A DNA stretch of 64,000 nt from Kocuria marina (GCA_014652975.1 BMZV01000003.1:186001-250000); one strand, 5' to 3'. Positions 43,976 through 54,339 are shown, counted from the stretch's first letter. Translations and numbers: made by a program. The notes: generated by a model from the letters alone, not told the origin.

Positions 43976-44727
43976 CTCGCACAGCCCTGATCACGGGTGC
44001 CACCGGTGGCATCGGACGTTCCTTCACCCATGCCCTGCACGAGCGCGGCTACGGCCTGATCCTCACGGGCCGCAGCACCGAGAAGCTCACGGAACTGTCC
44101 CAGACCGTCACGGGCGGCACCGCGCAGATCGTCGTGGCGGACCTCGGGACCACCGAGGGGATCGACACCATCGTGGACGTGCTGGAACGCAACCCCGTGG
44201 ACCTGCTGATCAACAACGCGGGCTTCGGCAGTCACGGCGAGTTCGCCCACCTGGACCTGGACCACGAGATCGAGGAGCTCACGGTCAACGTCCGGGCCCT
44301 CATGACGCTGACCCACACCGCCCTGGGTGCCATGACCGCCGCGGGGCACGGCGCGATCGTGAACATCGCGTCCGTGGCGGGCTTCCAGCCCCTGCCGTCC
44401 ATGGCCACGTATAGCGCGTCCAAGGCGTTCGTGGACCGCTTCAGCCTCGCCGTGGGTGTGGAGGCCCGCAAGCACGGCGTACACGTGTTGAGCGTTAACC
44501 CCGGTCCCGTGGACACCCAGTTCTTCACGGTCGCCAATGCGCAGGCCATCGAGCTGGGCCGTTCCGCGAATCCGGACGACCTCGTGGCCGCGACACTCAC
44601 GGCACTCGACAAGAAGCGGTCCCGGCTCGTGTTCCCGCGCGCGTACTACGTCCTGGACGCCCTCACGGGCGTGCTCCCGCGGTCGCTGGTCGCGCGCGCC
44701 GCGAACGTGGTCTCGGGCCGCAAGTAG
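43972..44727 (+). CDS. Short-chain dehydrogenase/reductase
   Basis: A 251-residue classical SDR: cofactor loop LITGATGGIGRSF, NNAG motif LLINNAGFGSHGEF, catalytic Ser in IVNIASVAGFQ, and YSASKAFVDRF with the catalytic Tyr-Lys. NADP is favoured by the basic TGRSTEKL after beta 2. It is translationally coupled to the femAB gene, which hints at an envelope role, but the substrate is unknown. The 172-bp gap after it holds only short CCGGGCGGG-type direct repeats. Confidence 0.92.
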   Translation: MTRTALITGATGGIGRSFTHALHERGYGLILTGRSTEKLTELSQTVTGGTAQIVVADLGTTEGIDTIVDVLERNPVDLLINNAGFGSHGEFAHLDLDHEIEELTVNVRALMTLTHTALGAMTAAGHGAIVNIASVAGFQPLPSMATYSASKAFVDRFSLAVGVEARKHGVHVLSVNPGPVDTQFFTVANAQAIELGRSANPDDLVAATLTALDKKRSRLVFPRAYYVLDALTGVLPRSLVARAANVVSGRK

Positions 44728-44899
44728 TCCCACCCCGCGCCGGCAGAGTTCGTCCCGGGCGGGCGGGGCTCGTCTCCCGGGCGGGCAAGTCTCGTCCCGG
44801 CCGCGCCGTGCGGCCAGGCACGGCCCTCTTCGCGCCGCGCGCCTCGGCTCGCGCGAGTCGTCCACACCGTCCACGGCGTGCGCCGCAGGTCAGGCCCGT

Positions 44900-46414
44900 T
44901 CACCAGCGGGCGGCGTCGCGGACCGCCGCCCGGCCCTCCTCGACGGCGCGACGCAGCAGTCCGGCGGCCGCGCTCTGACGCCGCGAAGCGCTCTGCGTGT
45001 CCCCGTCCGTGCTCGGGGTTCCGGTGACCGGTGTGCCGGTGGACTGCGCGGTCCGCTTGCGGCGGGCCAGCGGGCCCGGAAGCATGCCCGTGATCATGCC
45101 GCCCCGCGCCGAGCGTGGTGAACGGGCCGCCCCGGAGTCCTTCGATGTACCGCCCGGGAGCTGATCCGCGGAGCGCACCAGATCCGGATCGGCGTCCACC
45201 CCGGGGCTCGTCCGGGAGGACGGCGCGGCGTCGTCCTCACGGGAACGCGCTGCGGTAAGACTGTCGGATGGCTCGACGGGCGAGCCCTCGAAAGCCGCGG
45301 ACCCGGCAGTCGCGTTCCCGGCGCGTGCCGGCTGGGGCACGTTGTGGGGGGCCGCGGCCGACGTCGTCGGCTCGGGTGCGGCGTCGTCGCGGACCGCGGG
45401 CTGCTCCGGCAACAGGTCGTCGGGGGCCGCGTTCTTCGAGCGTCTGCCCAGGAACCGGCGCCGGGTCTTCTCCACACGGCCGGCCACCTGGAACTCGCCG
45501 AGCAGCGGGTACTCCCACGTGCCGGGGGCCTCGTGCTCCTCGGTCGCGAGCTCGCGCAACACCATGGGTTGCGAGGGCCGGTCGGGGTCCCCCGCGAGCA
45601 CCTTGTGCACCTGGCGCTGCTGCAGTTGGACCAGGCCCGTGAGCAGGAGGGCGTCGTCCACGCCCAGCTGGCGGGCGCGATCGGTGAAACCCAGCCGGTA
45701 GATCATGGCGGATTCCCCGGTGTGCACGAACCACAGGTACCCCAGGGCGGTCTCCGTCCCGTCCTCGAGGTGCTCGGTGGCCACGAGAAACACGGAGTTC
45801 TCCCCCACGGCGCGTAACAGTTCACGGATGTACTCACTGCGCAGACCCACGTTGGACAGATCGCGGTCCGAGGCGCGCACCCGGCGCACCCGCACGCCGG
45901 AATCACGCAGCCCGGCGCGGCAGCGCTGCAGCGTGTCATCCGACAACCGCTTGGACAGCTCACCCTCGGTCTCGCCCAGTCGCACCACGAGGTGACGCGG
46001 TCCGGCCTCCCCCTTGCGGGGCTTGTCCGCGCGGCGGTAGCCCGCGCCGGTGAGCAGCTCGGTGAGTTCGGGGGTGGCGTCGGTGTCCGGGCTCACCCGT
46101 AACACGGCGGCCTCGTGTGCCGTGCGGGCGTGGTCCTGCAACGCGGCCAGGACCTCCGTGAGGTGGCGCGGATTCTTGACGTGCAGGGACCGGGCGTCCA
46201 CGACCGTGTGCAGGTCCTCCCGCAGGATCACCAACTGGCTGTAGCCCACGGTCTGCTGACCCCGATCCACGGCCACGCGTTCGACCCTGGCGTCCTGCGC
46301 GGTCAGGGCCTCGGCGTCACCGATGCCCCACAGCAATTCGGGGTGTCCGCCCGTGACACGGACCCGGGCGTCCCAGGTCTTCCGATTTCCGCAGGGGGTC
46401 ACGCTCAGCGCCAC
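44900..46414 (-). CDS. FemAB/GNAT-like protein with long C-terminal tail
   Basis: A 504-residue protein whose first 330 residues look like a second FemAB-type (double GNAT) enzyme: WDARVRVTGGHPELLWG, VDARSLHVKNPRHLTEVLAAL, HLVVRLGETEGELSKRLSDDTLQRCRAG (in two parts), FLVATEHLEDG and YLWFVHTGESAMIYRLGFT. The remaining 175 residues are low-complexity, charged and Ala/Ser/Pro-rich, ending in a helix LLRRAVEEGRAAVRDAARW. GTG at 46414 follows AGAGGAAACCCC; the upstream extension lacks a site. TATGCT on the minus strand near 46450 is a likely -10. Function is inferred from fold only. Confidence 0.7.
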   Translation of the reverse strand: MALSVTPCGNRKTWDARVRVTGGHPELLWGIGDAEALTAQDARVERVAVDRGQQTVGYSQLVILREDLHTVVDARSLHVKNPRHLTEVLAALQDHARTAHEAAVLRVSPDTDATPELTELLTGAGYRRADKPRKGEAGPRHLVVRLGETEGELSKRLSDDTLQRCRAGLRDSGVRVRRVRASDRDLSNVGLRSEYIRELLRAVGENSVFLVATEHLEDGTETALGYLWFVHTGESAMIYRLGFTDRARQLGVDDALLLTGLVQLQQRQVHKVLAGDPDRPSQPMVLRELATEEHEAPGTWEYPLLGEFQVAGRVEKTRRRFLGRRSKNAAPDDLLPEQPAVRDDAAPEPTTSAAAPHNVPQPARAGNATAGSAAFEGSPVEPSDSLTAARSREDDAAPSSRTSPGVDADPDLVRSADQLPGGTSKDSGAARSPRSARGGMITGMLPGPLARRKRTAQSTGTPVTGTPSTDGDTQSASRRQSAAAGLLRRAVEEGRAAVRDAARW

Positions 46415-46465
46415 GGGGTTTCCTCTCCTCAGGCCCACAACGCGTTCCAGCATAGCCGGGCACAT

Positions 46466-46509
46466 ACCGCGCGCGTGCCCTCCCCGACCGGGGTGAACAC
46501 GCGCGCGGT
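46466..46509 (-). terminator. Hairpin after glpX
   Basis: Perfect 12-bp arms (46466-46477 and 46498-46509) with a 20-base GC-rich loop, 20 bp past the glpX stop and before the next gene on the same strand. Confidence 0.6.
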
Positions 46510-46528
46510 GTGTAGAGAGTGGCGGGGA

Positions 46529-47539
46529 TCAGCCCTGGTTGCGCTCGTACTTCTCCCACTTCTTGGCCAGGTGCTCGGCCTCGACCATGCGCACCGTGCC
46601 CGAACGCGAACGCATCACGATGGACTGGGTGGTGATGGTGCGCCCGCGGTAGCGCACACCGCGCAGCAGGTCGCCGTCGGTGATGCCCGTGGCGGCGAAG
46701 AAGCAGTTGTCGGACGTCACGAGCTCGTCCGTGGTGAGGATCCGATCCACGTCGAGTCCTGCGGCGGCGGCCTTCTCCCGCTCGGCGTCGTCCGTGGGGG
46801 CCAGCCGGCCCTGGATCACACCGCCGGTGGCCTTGACGGCGCACGCGGTCACGATGCCCTCGGGCGTGCCGCCGATGCCCATCATGATGTCCACGCCGGT
46901 GCCCTCACGGCACGCGGCGATCGCCCCGGCGACGTCCCCGTCGAGGATCATGCGGGTGCGGGCACCGGTCGCGCGGATCTCGTCCACGAGGCCCTGGTGG
47001 CGGGGGCGGTCCAGGACGCACACGGTGACCTGGTTGGCCTTGACACCCTTGGCCTTGGCCACGAGGTGCACGTTCTGCTTGACGGGCAGGCGCAGGTCCA
47101 CGAGATCGGCGGCCTCGGGGCCCACCACGAGCTTGTCCATGTAGAACACCGCGGAGGGGTCGAACATGGAGCCGCCGTCCGCCACGGCGATCACGGCTAG
47201 CGCGTTGTTCATGCCGAGAGCGGTGAGCCGGGTGCCGTCGATGGGGTCCACGGCGACGTCCGAAGCCGGGCCCTTGCCGTCGCCCACCTGTTCGCCGTTG
47301 AACAGCATGGGGGCCTCGTCCTTCTCGCCCTCACCGATCACCACGGTGCCGTTGAAGTCCACGGTGGAGAGGAACGAACGCATGGCGTCCACGGCCGCGC
47401 CGTCCGCGCTGTTCTTGTCACCGGCGCCCACCCAGTGGCCACCCGCGATCGCGGCGGCCTCCGTGACCCGCACCAGTTCCAAGGCCAAATTCCGGTCCGC
47501 CACATTGCCCGCTCTGCTCTGCTGGGTCGCTTCTGCCAC
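46529..47539 (-). CDS. glpX: Class II fructose-1,6-bisphosphatase
   Basis: GlpX dephosphorylates fructose 1,6-bisphosphate in gluconeogenesis. The 336-residue protein shows [34 protein letters not shown], the lithium-sensitive phosphatase motif [37 protein letters not shown] and [19 protein letters not shown] at 47539 follows GTGAGGAA; the frame extends further upstream but without a ribosome site. Its place beside DUF4245 and near fumC is the conserved actinobacterial order (Rv1099c-Rv1098c region). Confidence 0.96.
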   Translation of the reverse strand: MAEATQQSRAGNVADRNLALELVRVTEAAAIAGGHWVGAGDKNSADGAAVDAMRSFLSTVDFNGTVVIGEGEKDEAPMLFNGEQVGDGKGPASDVAVDPIDGTRLTALGMNNALAVIAVADGGSMFDPSAVFYMDKLVVGPEAADLVDLRLPVKQNVHLVAKAKGVKANQVTVCVLDRPRHQGLVDEIRATGARTRMILDGDVAGAIAACREGTGVDIMMGIGGTPEGIVTACAVKATGGVIQGRLAPTDDAEREKAAAAGLDVDRILTTDELVTSDNCFFAATGITDGDLLRGVRYRGRTITTQSIVMRSRSGTVRMVEAEHLAKKWEKYERNQG

Positions 47540-47679
47540 GTTGTTCCTCACATTCGAGTTTCGGGTCGCCCCGGTGGCCGCCTGCCGGGCCCCGGCGGCA
47601 CCACCATGACACGTACGTCCAGCATATCCCCGGGTTCCCAGGATTGGGCCGGTCCCCGGGAGCACGGCACAATGGGTCC

Positions 47680-48357
47680 GTGAGTTCTTCCGCTTCCGGT
47701 CCCGGTGCCGGGTCCTCCCCCGATCCCCGCGACGCGCACGCCGCGCCCGCCTCCGCCGCGGCCGACGACGCCGCCACCCCGGACGCGGGTCAGGCGCCGG
47801 TCCCGCAGCTCACCCGCAAGCAGGCCTCGCGGATCAACGCACCCATCCGCGGCATGGTCATCTCCATGCTCGTGCTCATCCTCCTGTTGTTGCCGTTTTT
47901 GTGGTTGCAGCCCAAGCCCGATGCCCAGCCCTACCGAGCACACGTGGACGTGAGCGAGGAGGCGCGCTTTGCGGGTGACCAGGCCCCGTTCACCCCCGCG
48001 GCCCCGGCGTTGGGGGACGGGTGGAGCGCCAACTACGCGCGCTGGGAGGCGCAGTCCCAGGACGGCGTCCCCCTGTGGAACGTGGGTTTCCTCTCCCCCG
48101 GTTACCACCTGGTGGACATGGCGCAGACCGCCCGGTCCAATCCCACGTGGCTCGCGCAGCGCACCCAGCTGATCCCGCCCACGGACGAGCGCACGGTCAA
48201 TGGGATCACATGGCAGATCCATCACCGTGACGCCTCGGGCAAGCAGGACGAGTTCACCGCGTGGGTCGGTGAGCTCAAGGACTCCACGGTGGTGCTCAGC
48301 GGCCAGGCCCCGAGCGCCGAGTTCGAGCACGTCGCGGGGGCCGTGTCCGGGCAGTGA
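47680..48357 (+). CDS. DUF4245 family membrane-anchored protein
   Basis: A 225-residue protein with a disordered Ala/Ser/Asp-rich start of about 55 residues, one membrane helix ([19 protein letters not shown]) and an exported domain with [40 protein letters not shown] and [17 protein letters not shown]. This is the DUF4245 family that sits next to glpX in many Actinobacteria; function unknown. GTG at 47680 follows CACAAT by six bases (leaderless). Confidence 0.85.
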   Translation: MSSSASGPGAGSSPDPRDAHAAPASAAADDAATPDAGQAPVPQLTRKQASRINAPIRGMVISMLVLILLLLPFLWLQPKPDAQPYRAHVDVSEEARFAGDQAPFTPAAPALGDGWSANYARWEAQSQDGVPLWNVGFLSPGYHLVDMAQTARSNPTWLAQRTQLIPPTDERTVNGITWQIHHRDASGKQDEFTAWVGELKDSTVVLSGQAPSAEFEHVAGAVSGQ

Positions 48358-48480
48358 CGCCGGGCAGCGGGACCGGGCGCAGCGACGTCGTCGAACCGAG
48401 GTCCCGGAACCGGGGCTAGTCTAGGACACGAGCGAGCCGACCCGGCCCAGCCATCGTGCCTTCGAGATTTGGAGATCAGC

Positions 48481-49131
48481 GTGAGCACTCAGCCGTCTGC
48501 CGTGGAGAACACACCCCGCACCCCGTTGGGGGCCTGGCGGAAACTGCGGGAGGGCAACGCCCGGTTCATCTCGGGTGACACCCTGCACCCCCACCAGGAC
48601 GCCCAGCGCCGCAAGGACCTCGCGCAGTCCCAGAAGCCGTTCGCGGTGATCTTCGGGTGCTCCGACTCCCGCCTGGCCGCGGAGATCATCTTCGATCTCG
48701 GGCTCGGCGACGCCTTCGTGATCCGCACCGCGGGCCAGGTGATCGACAACGCCGTCCTGGGCACGCTCGAGTACGCGATCGAGGTCCTCGGCACGCCGCT
48801 GATCATGGTGCTCGGCCACGACTCGTGCGGCGCCGTGACCGCGACCAAGGCCTCCGTGGAATCCGGGGAACTGCCCCGCGGTTTCCAGCGGGACCTCGTG
48901 GAGCGCATCACGCCGTCGGTGCTCGAGGCCCGGAGGCAGGGCCACACGGACCTACAGGACATGGTCGTGGAGCACACCAAGCAGACCGCGGCGCGCATGC
49001 TCGACCAGTCCGCGGCGATCTCCGGCGCGGTCTCCCGGGGCGAAGCCGCCGTGGTCGGCGTGTTCTACCACCTCTCGGACGGCCAGGCGGACCTCGTCTA
49101 CAGCAACGACCCGGCGTTCCGGGACGCGTGA
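48481..49131 (+). CDS. Beta-class carbonic anhydrase
   Basis: A 216-residue zinc enzyme interconverting CO2 and bicarbonate. The zinc ligands are C60 in VIFGCSDSRLA, and H113 and C116 in VLGHDSCGAVTA; the catalytic dyad D62/R64 is intact. The start is the GTG at 48481 with GGAG about six bases upstream. It lies between DUF4245 and fumC on the same strand and could supply bicarbonate for anaplerotic carboxylation, though it has its own signals. Confidence 0.94.
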   Translation: MSTQPSAVENTPRTPLGAWRKLREGNARFISGDTLHPHQDAQRRKDLAQSQKPFAVIFGCSDSRLAAEIIFDLGLGDAFVIRTAGQVIDNAVLGTLEYAIEVLGTPLIMVLGHDSCGAVTATKASVESGELPRGFQRDLVERITPSVLEARRQGHTDLQDMVVEHTKQTAARMLDQSAAISGAVSRGEAAVVGVFYHLSDGQADLVYSNDPAFRDA

Positions 49132-49173
49132 GTCCCCCTCCCGGATCCCACCTCCCATGCCCTGCTGAATGAT

Positions 49174-49210
49174 GACGACGCCGCGCGCTCCCCGGGCACG
49201 CGGCGTCGTC
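49174..49210 (+). terminator. Hairpin after the carbonic anhydrase gene
   Basis: Perfect 12-bp stem (49174-49185 with 49199-49210), 13-base loop, no T tract. Confidence 0.65.
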
Positions 49211-49280
49211 GTCCTCCGCACCGCGGTAGTACGGCGACCGCGAAGGCTGACGACGGGGCCGTGGGCCTAAACTGTGGGCC

Positions 49281-50687
49281 ATGGCAGAAAACACCGAGTA
49301 CCGCATCGAACACGACACCATGGGTGAGGTCCGCGTCCCCAAGAACGCGCTCTACCGAGCCCAGACCCAGCGCGCCGTGGAGAACTTCCCGATCTCCGGC
49401 ACCACCCTGGAACGCGAGCACATCAAGGCGCTCGCGCAGGTGAAGAAGGCCGCCGCCACGGCCAACGAGGAACTGGGTGTCCTCGACGCCCAGCGCGCCC
49501 AGGCCATCCGCGACGCCGCGGACGCCGTGGCCTCTGGCCGGTACGACGAGCACTTCCCGATCGACGTCTTCCAGACCGGCTCGGGTACCTCCTCCAACAT
49601 GAACACCAACGAGGTGCTCGCGACCCTGGCCACGCGCTCCCTCGAGTCCGAGGGCGTGGAGGTCCACCCCAACGACCACGTCAACGCGTCCCAGTCCTCC
49701 AACGACGTGTTCCCCACCTCGGTGCACGTGGCCGTGACCAACGCGCTGATCAACGACCTCAAGCCGGCCATGGACGTGCTCGCGATCTCCCTGGAGAAAA
49801 AGGCCTCGGAGTTCAAGGACGTCGTGAAGTCCGGGCGCACGCACCTCATGGACGCGACCCCCGTGACCCTGGGACAGGAGTTCGGCGGCTGGGCCGCCCA
49901 GGTGCGCTACGGCATCGAGCGCATCGACGCGTCCCTGCCGCGCGTGGCCGAGGTGCCGCTGGGCGGCACGGCCGTGGGTACCGGGATCAACACCCCGGAC
50001 GGCTTCTCCGCGCGTGTGATCGAGCTGCTCTCCGACGAGACCGGTCTGCCCCTCACGGAGGCCCGCAACCACTTCGAGGCGCAGGCCAACCGCGACGGGC
50101 TGGTGGAGGCCTCAGGACAGCTGCGCAACATCGCGTACTCGTACATGAAGATCATGAACGACATCCGCTGGATGGGTTCCGGGCCGAACACGGGCCTGGG
50201 CGAGCTGCACATCCCCGACCTGCAGCCGGGATCCTCGATCATGCCGGGCAAGGTCAACCCCGTGATCTGCGAAGCAACCATCCAGGTGGCCGCCCAGGTG
50301 ATCGGCAACGACACCACCGTGGCGCTGTCCTCCACCAACGGCGCGTTCGAGCTGAACGTGGGCATCCCCGTGATGGCCGCGAACCTGCTCGAGTCCATCC
50401 GTCTGCTCGCCAACTCCTCCCGCGTGGCCGCGGAGAAGATGGTGGACGGGCTGCAGGCCAACGAGGATCGCTGCCGCTTCCTGGCCGAGGCCTCCCCCTC
50501 GATCGTGACCCCGCTGAACAAGGCCATCGGCTACGAAGCCGCCGCGAAGATCGCCAAGCACGCCGTGGCCAACAAGGTCACCGTGCGCGAGGCCACCATC
50601 GAGCTCGGCTACGTGGACGGCGAGAAGCTCACCGAGGAGCAGCTGGACAAGGCCCTGGACGTCACCACGATGACCGGCAAGCGCTGA
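49281..50687 (+). CDS. fumC: Class II fumarate hydratase
   Basis: FumC hydrates fumarate to malate in the TCA cycle. The 468-residue protein has the superfamily signature [15 protein letters not shown], plus [52 protein letters not shown] and [10 protein letters not shown]. All catalytic regions are intact. ATG at 49281 follows TAAACT by seven bases (leaderless). Two hairpins follow its stop. Confidence 0.97.
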   Translation: MAENTEYRIEHDTMGEVRVPKNALYRAQTQRAVENFPISGTTLEREHIKALAQVKKAAATANEELGVLDAQRAQAIRDAADAVASGRYDEHFPIDVFQTGSGTSSNMNTNEVLATLATRSLESEGVEVHPNDHVNASQSSNDVFPTSVHVAVTNALINDLKPAMDVLAISLEKKASEFKDVVKSGRTHLMDATPVTLGQEFGGWAAQVRYGIERIDASLPRVAEVPLGGTAVGTGINTPDGFSARVIELLSDETGLPLTEARNHFEAQANRDGLVEASGQLRNIAYSYMKIMNDIRWMGSGPNTGLGELHIPDLQPGSSIMPGKVNPVICEATIQVAAQVIGNDTTVALSSTNGAFELNVGIPVMAANLLESIRLLANSSRVAAEKMVDGLQANEDRCRFLAEASPSIVTPLNKAIGYEAAAKIAKHAVANKVTVREATIELGYVDGEKLTEEQLDKALDVTTMTGKR

Positions 50688-50703
50688 TCCGCTCGTCCCG
50701 TAT

Positions 50704-50730
50704 GGCGCTCACCGGCCCCCGGTGAGCGCC
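50704..50730 (+). terminator. Hairpin after fumC
   Basis: Perfect 12-bp stem (50704-50715 with 50719-50730) with a 3-base loop, 16 bp past the stop codon. Confidence 0.8.
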
Positions 50731-50771
50731 CCGGGAAACAGGGGCGTGCCTGCGGCACCCCGTCAACGGCA

Positions 50772-50806
50772 GAACTCGGCCACCCGTTCACTGGGTGGCC
50801 GAGTTC
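50772..50806 (+). terminator. Second hairpin after fumC
   Basis: Perfect 14-bp stem (50772-50785 with 50793-50806), 7-base loop, followed by TTCGTC. It is the closest thing to a conventional terminator in the window. Confidence 0.75.
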
Positions 50807-51326
50807 TTCGTCGCGGCGGGAACCTCCTGACCGCCGAGCGGTCGGGGAGGTCCTACGGAAGGTCACGCCTTCCGGGGTGAGGAGGCCGCGCACCGGGAGA
50901 CCCCGGTGGCGCCGGCCACGGCGCAGAAACGCTGCGCCCGTGCCACGGTTCGAGCACCCGCACCCGGGTGTTCCCCACTGCCCCGCTGATGCGCGACAGA
51001 GCCCGGGGCGCTCCCGCGTTCCCGCGGCCGCTCAGATGCACGTGGAACTGCGGCGCCGTGGTCCCCGCGTGGGACACGGTGGGCTCACGATCGGACGGGG
51101 TGGGTGTGCGAATGCTCACGGGCTCCATCATGTCATGTGCGGGGCGATCGCGCGGCGGCGCGGGACCGAGCGGCCGCGGGGCCCTCGTGGGACGCCGCAC
51201 GCACCGGTGTTCCGTTGCCCACAGATCTCTTTGACCGCAAGGATCCGGGACTACCCTGGATGGCAGAGACATTCGTGATGCCAGCCCGGGTGCTCCCGCG
51301 GCGGGCCGTTCCCCCGAGGAGACAGT
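50807..51326 (+). promoter_or_regulatory. 520-bp upstream region of the pyruvate:quinone oxidoreductase gene
   Basis: No convincing gene is present; the open frames here look like shadows of GC-rich DNA. TTGACC (51231-51236) and TACCCT (51252-51257) are a plausible -35/-10 pair with a slightly short 15-bp spacer, giving a leader of about 65 nt that ends in an AGGAG ribosome site. Confidence 0.45.
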
Positions 51327-53069
51327 GTGAAACTTGCAGAGCAGATCGTCCAGCAGCTAGTGGAAGCAGGTGTGGAACGGATCTACGGCGTGGTGGGCGA
51401 TAGCCTGAACCCCATCGTGGACGCCGTGCGCCGCACCGGCGGCTCCGCCAAGGGTGGGATCGACTGGGTGCACGTGCGCCACGAGGAGGCCGGTGCGTTC
51501 GCAGCGAGCGCCGAGGCTCAGCTGACCGGCAAGCTCGCCGTGTGCGCGGGCTCCTGCGGGCCGGGCAACCTGCACCTGATCAACGGGCTCTACGACGCCA
51601 ACCGCTCCGGTGCGCCCGTACTGGCCATAGCCTCCCACATCCCCTCGCAGTACATCGGCTCCGAGTACTTCCAGGAGACCCACCCGGACCGGATCTTCAC
51701 CGAGTGCTCCGTGTACTCGGAGCTGGTGAGCACCCCGCAGCAGTCCCCCGCCGTGGTGAGCTCCGCGATCCAGTTCGCCGTCACCAGCCCGGGCGTCTCC
51801 GTGGTCACCCTGCCGGGCGATCTCGCGGACTCGGACGCCGCCGTGGAAGCCCGCCCGTTCGCCGTGCCGGCACCGAGCGCCGTGGTCCCCTCAGACGAGA
51901 CGGTCGAGCGCATGGCCAAGGCCCTGAACTCGGCCAAAAAGGTCGCGATCTTCGCGGGCATCGGCGTGGCCGGCGCCCACGACGAGGTGATTGCCCTCGC
52001 AGACACCTTGAAGGCGCCCGTGGGCCACTCGCTGCGCGGCAAGGACCAGATCCAGTACGACAACCCGTTCGACGTGGGCATGACCGGGCTGCTGGGCTAC
52101 GGCGCCGCGGCGGAGGGGCTGCACGACGCGGACGTGATGGTCATGCTCGGCACGGACTTCCCGTACGACCAGTTCCTCCCGGACGTCACCACTATCCAGG
52201 TGGACACCGATCCCACCGTGATCGGGCGCCGGACCGGCGTGGACATCCCCGTGCACGGTGACGTGAAATCCACGATCCTCAAGCTGCTGCCCGAGCTCAC
52301 GGTCAAGTCCGACCGCTCGTTCCTGGACAAGACCCTGGCCAAGCACGACAAGCTCATGAACAAGGCCGTGGGTGCGTACACCCGCAAGGTCGAGAAGATC
52401 ACGCCTATACACCCCGAGTACGCCGCGTCCATCCTGGACCAGGTGGCCGCCGAGGACGCCGTGTTCACCGCGGACACCGGTATGTGCAACGTGTGGAGCG
52501 CCCGCTACATCAACCCGCTCGGCACTCGTCGCATCCTGGGCTCCTACCTGCACGGGTCCATGGCCAACGCCCTGCCGCAGGCGATCGGCGCGCAGCTGGC
52601 CGATCCGGGACGCCAGGTCATCTCGATGTCGGGCGACGGCGGGCTCTCCATGCTCATGGGCGAGCTGCTGACGCTGGCGACCTACAATCTGCCCGTGACC
52701 GTGGTGGTGTTCAACAACTCCACGCTGGGCATGGTCAAGCTGGAGATGCTCGTGGACGGGCTACCGGATTTCGGCGTGGACGTACCCCAGGCGAACTACG
52801 CGCAGATCGCAACCGCCATGGGCATGCAGGGCATCCGGGTGGAGAAGCCCAAGGACCTCGAGTCCGCGTTCACCACCGCACTCGCCCACCAGGGCCCGTC
52901 CGTGGTGGAGGTCATCACCGACCCCAACGCCCTGTCCATCCCCCCGGAGATCAAGAAGGACCAGGTCTTCGGCTTCGCCACAGCGATGTCCCGCATCGTG
53001 CTCAACCGCGGCGTCGGTGAGGCCGTCTCCATGGCCCGCTCCAACCTGCGCAACATCCCGCGCGGCTGA
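51327..53069 (+). CDS. poxB: Pyruvate:quinone oxidoreductase (pyruvate oxidase type, PoxB/Pqo)
   Basis: A 580-residue ThDP- and FAD-dependent enzyme that decarboxylates pyruvate to acetate and passes electrons to quinone. The N-terminal ThDP domain has IYGVVGDSLNPIVDAV and WVHVRHEEAGAFAA with the cofactor-activating Glu. The FAD domain follows (VAIFAGIGVAGAHDEV, HADVM-type LHDADVMVMLGTDFPY). The C-terminal ThDP motif is ISMSGDGGLSMLMGEL to VFNNSTLGMVKLEM. The C-terminus may be the membrane-binding part as in E. coli PoxB. GTG at 51327 follows GAGGAGACAGT. A 17-bp hairpin closes the unit. Confidence 0.94.
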   Translation: MKLAEQIVQQLVEAGVERIYGVVGDSLNPIVDAVRRTGGSAKGGIDWVHVRHEEAGAFAASAEAQLTGKLAVCAGSCGPGNLHLINGLYDANRSGAPVLAIASHIPSQYIGSEYFQETHPDRIFTECSVYSELVSTPQQSPAVVSSAIQFAVTSPGVSVVTLPGDLADSDAAVEARPFAVPAPSAVVPSDETVERMAKALNSAKKVAIFAGIGVAGAHDEVIALADTLKAPVGHSLRGKDQIQYDNPFDVGMTGLLGYGAAAEGLHDADVMVMLGTDFPYDQFLPDVTTIQVDTDPTVIGRRTGVDIPVHGDVKSTILKLLPELTVKSDRSFLDKTLAKHDKLMNKAVGAYTRKVEKITPIHPEYAASILDQVAAEDAVFTADTGMCNVWSARYINPLGTRRILGSYLHGSMANALPQAIGAQLADPGRQVISMSGDGGLSMLMGELLTLATYNLPVTVVVFNNSTLGMVKLEMLVDGLPDFGVDVPQANYAQIATAMGMQGIRVEKPKDLESAFTTALAHQGPSVVEVITDPNALSIPPEIKKDQVFGFATAMSRIVLNRGVGEAVSMARSNLRNIPRG

Positions 53070-53104
53070 CCCGCGGCCGTCGCCCTCACGACGGCGCACG
53101 CGGA

Positions 53105-53141
53105 TGGGGACCCGGTGGCACGCTGCCACCGGGTCCCCATT
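53105..53141 (+). terminator. Hairpin after poxB
   Basis: A perfect 17-bp stem (53105-53121 with 53125-53141) around a 3-base loop, the strongest hairpin in the window. It also marks the right end of the undamaged core region. Confidence 0.85.
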
Positions 53142-53271
53142 GCCGTAGCCGGACCACACCGCACCGGTGCCGCCGGGTGCCGCGAGGCCCCGGAAGCGTG
53201 TGACTCGGACCATATAGGATCACGGGAGCAGTGACCCTGTTCGCTCCCATCAGGATTGGAAGCGGTGTCCC

Positions 53272-54237
53272 ATGACCGCCGAGGACCCCCTGGCCGCCCA
53301 CCGACCCCGGGCGGCGTCGGCACCTGCTCGCCAACCTGAGGCACGGCTACTCCGTGGAGGGCGCCTCCAAAATCTCCCTGGGCAAGCGGTCCGGGCTCTC
53401 CCGGTTCCAGGTGGCCCGCCCTGCTGCAGGAGGCGAAAGACACGGGGATCGCGCGGATCGAGATCGCCGTGCCACTCGAGAGCCCCGATGAGCAGCTCGC
53501 CCGCGCAGTCGGTCTGCGGCGGCTCGTCACGGTGGGGACCACCCAGTGGCCCGCCGACCGGGACGCCCTGGGCCGGGCCGTTCCCCGGGAGATCACGCGG
53601 GTGCTCCGGGACGGGGACACCCTCGGGATCTTTTGGTCCGGCGCCCTGCAGCACGCGGTGAAGCACCTTCCCAAGCTGCCGCACAACGATATCGTCCAGC
53701 TCGCCGGTGCCCTGCGCACGGACGACACCACGGAGAGCGAGTCACCGCGCCTGTTCGCCGAGCTTCGCAGCCGCACCGCTTGGCCCCTGTGGGCGCCCCT
53801 CGTGGTCGACCAGGCCGCGGCCCTGAAGAAGTCTCCCGAGATCGACGTGGCGCTGAGACGCGCGGACTCGCTCGACGTCGCCGTGCTCGCCATCGACGGG
53901 TGGTCGCCGGACACCTCGACCGTGTGGCCGCGTGTGAGCGAGGACCTTGCCCGGGCGGCGGCGCGGGCTGGAGCGGTGGCGGAGGTCTCCGGCCTCCTCC
54001 TTGACGAGTCCGGCCACGAGCTGGACACTCCAATCGCGGGGATGGTCGTCTCGGCAAGCGTCGCGCAGGTGCGCTCGGCCCACCACAGGATCGGGGTCGC
54101 CTCGGGAGCGGAACGGGCCCCCGCCGTCCTCGCCGCGGTGCGGGGGGGGGCTGGTGAGCCACCTCGTGTGCGACACGGCCCTGCATGACGAGGTGGAACA
54201 GCTTCTGCGCGCCAGTGCACCGCCCCGCGAGGACTGA
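53272..54237 (+). pseudogene. SorC/DeoR-type sugar-binding regulator, frameshifted
   Basis: Remains of a SorC-family regulator of pentose/pentitol genes. In separate frames one reads MTAEDPLAAH, then an HTH stretch (LLANLRHGYSVEGASKISLG, SGLSRFQVAR), then from 53420 the effector domain (VLRDGDTLGIFWSGALQ, DIVQLAGAL, APLVVDQAAAL, RRADSLDVAVLAIDGWSP, HRIGVASGAERAPAVL), and finally LVSHLVCDTALHDEVEQLL. At least three frame changes are needed: near 53310, near 53415 (one extra C) and at a run of nine G (54142-54150). The xylulokinase relic that follows was probably its target. The homopolymer shift could be a sequencing slip, the others are harder to explain that way. Confidence 0.82.
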
Positions 54238-54339
54238 ACCGCCGGGCGCTCCCACCGGCACCCGCCGTTCCCGCTGTCGGTCCGCTCCCGATCGGTACGA
54301 TCATTCACCGGCCGTTTCCGCGCCCTCAGAGCGGACACC

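Noticed and set aside
44728-44899. Possible CRISPR-like short repeats
   Set aside because: The CCGGGCGGG-type repeats are about 10-15 bases with irregular spacing and no unique spacers; simple GC-rich duplication explains them.
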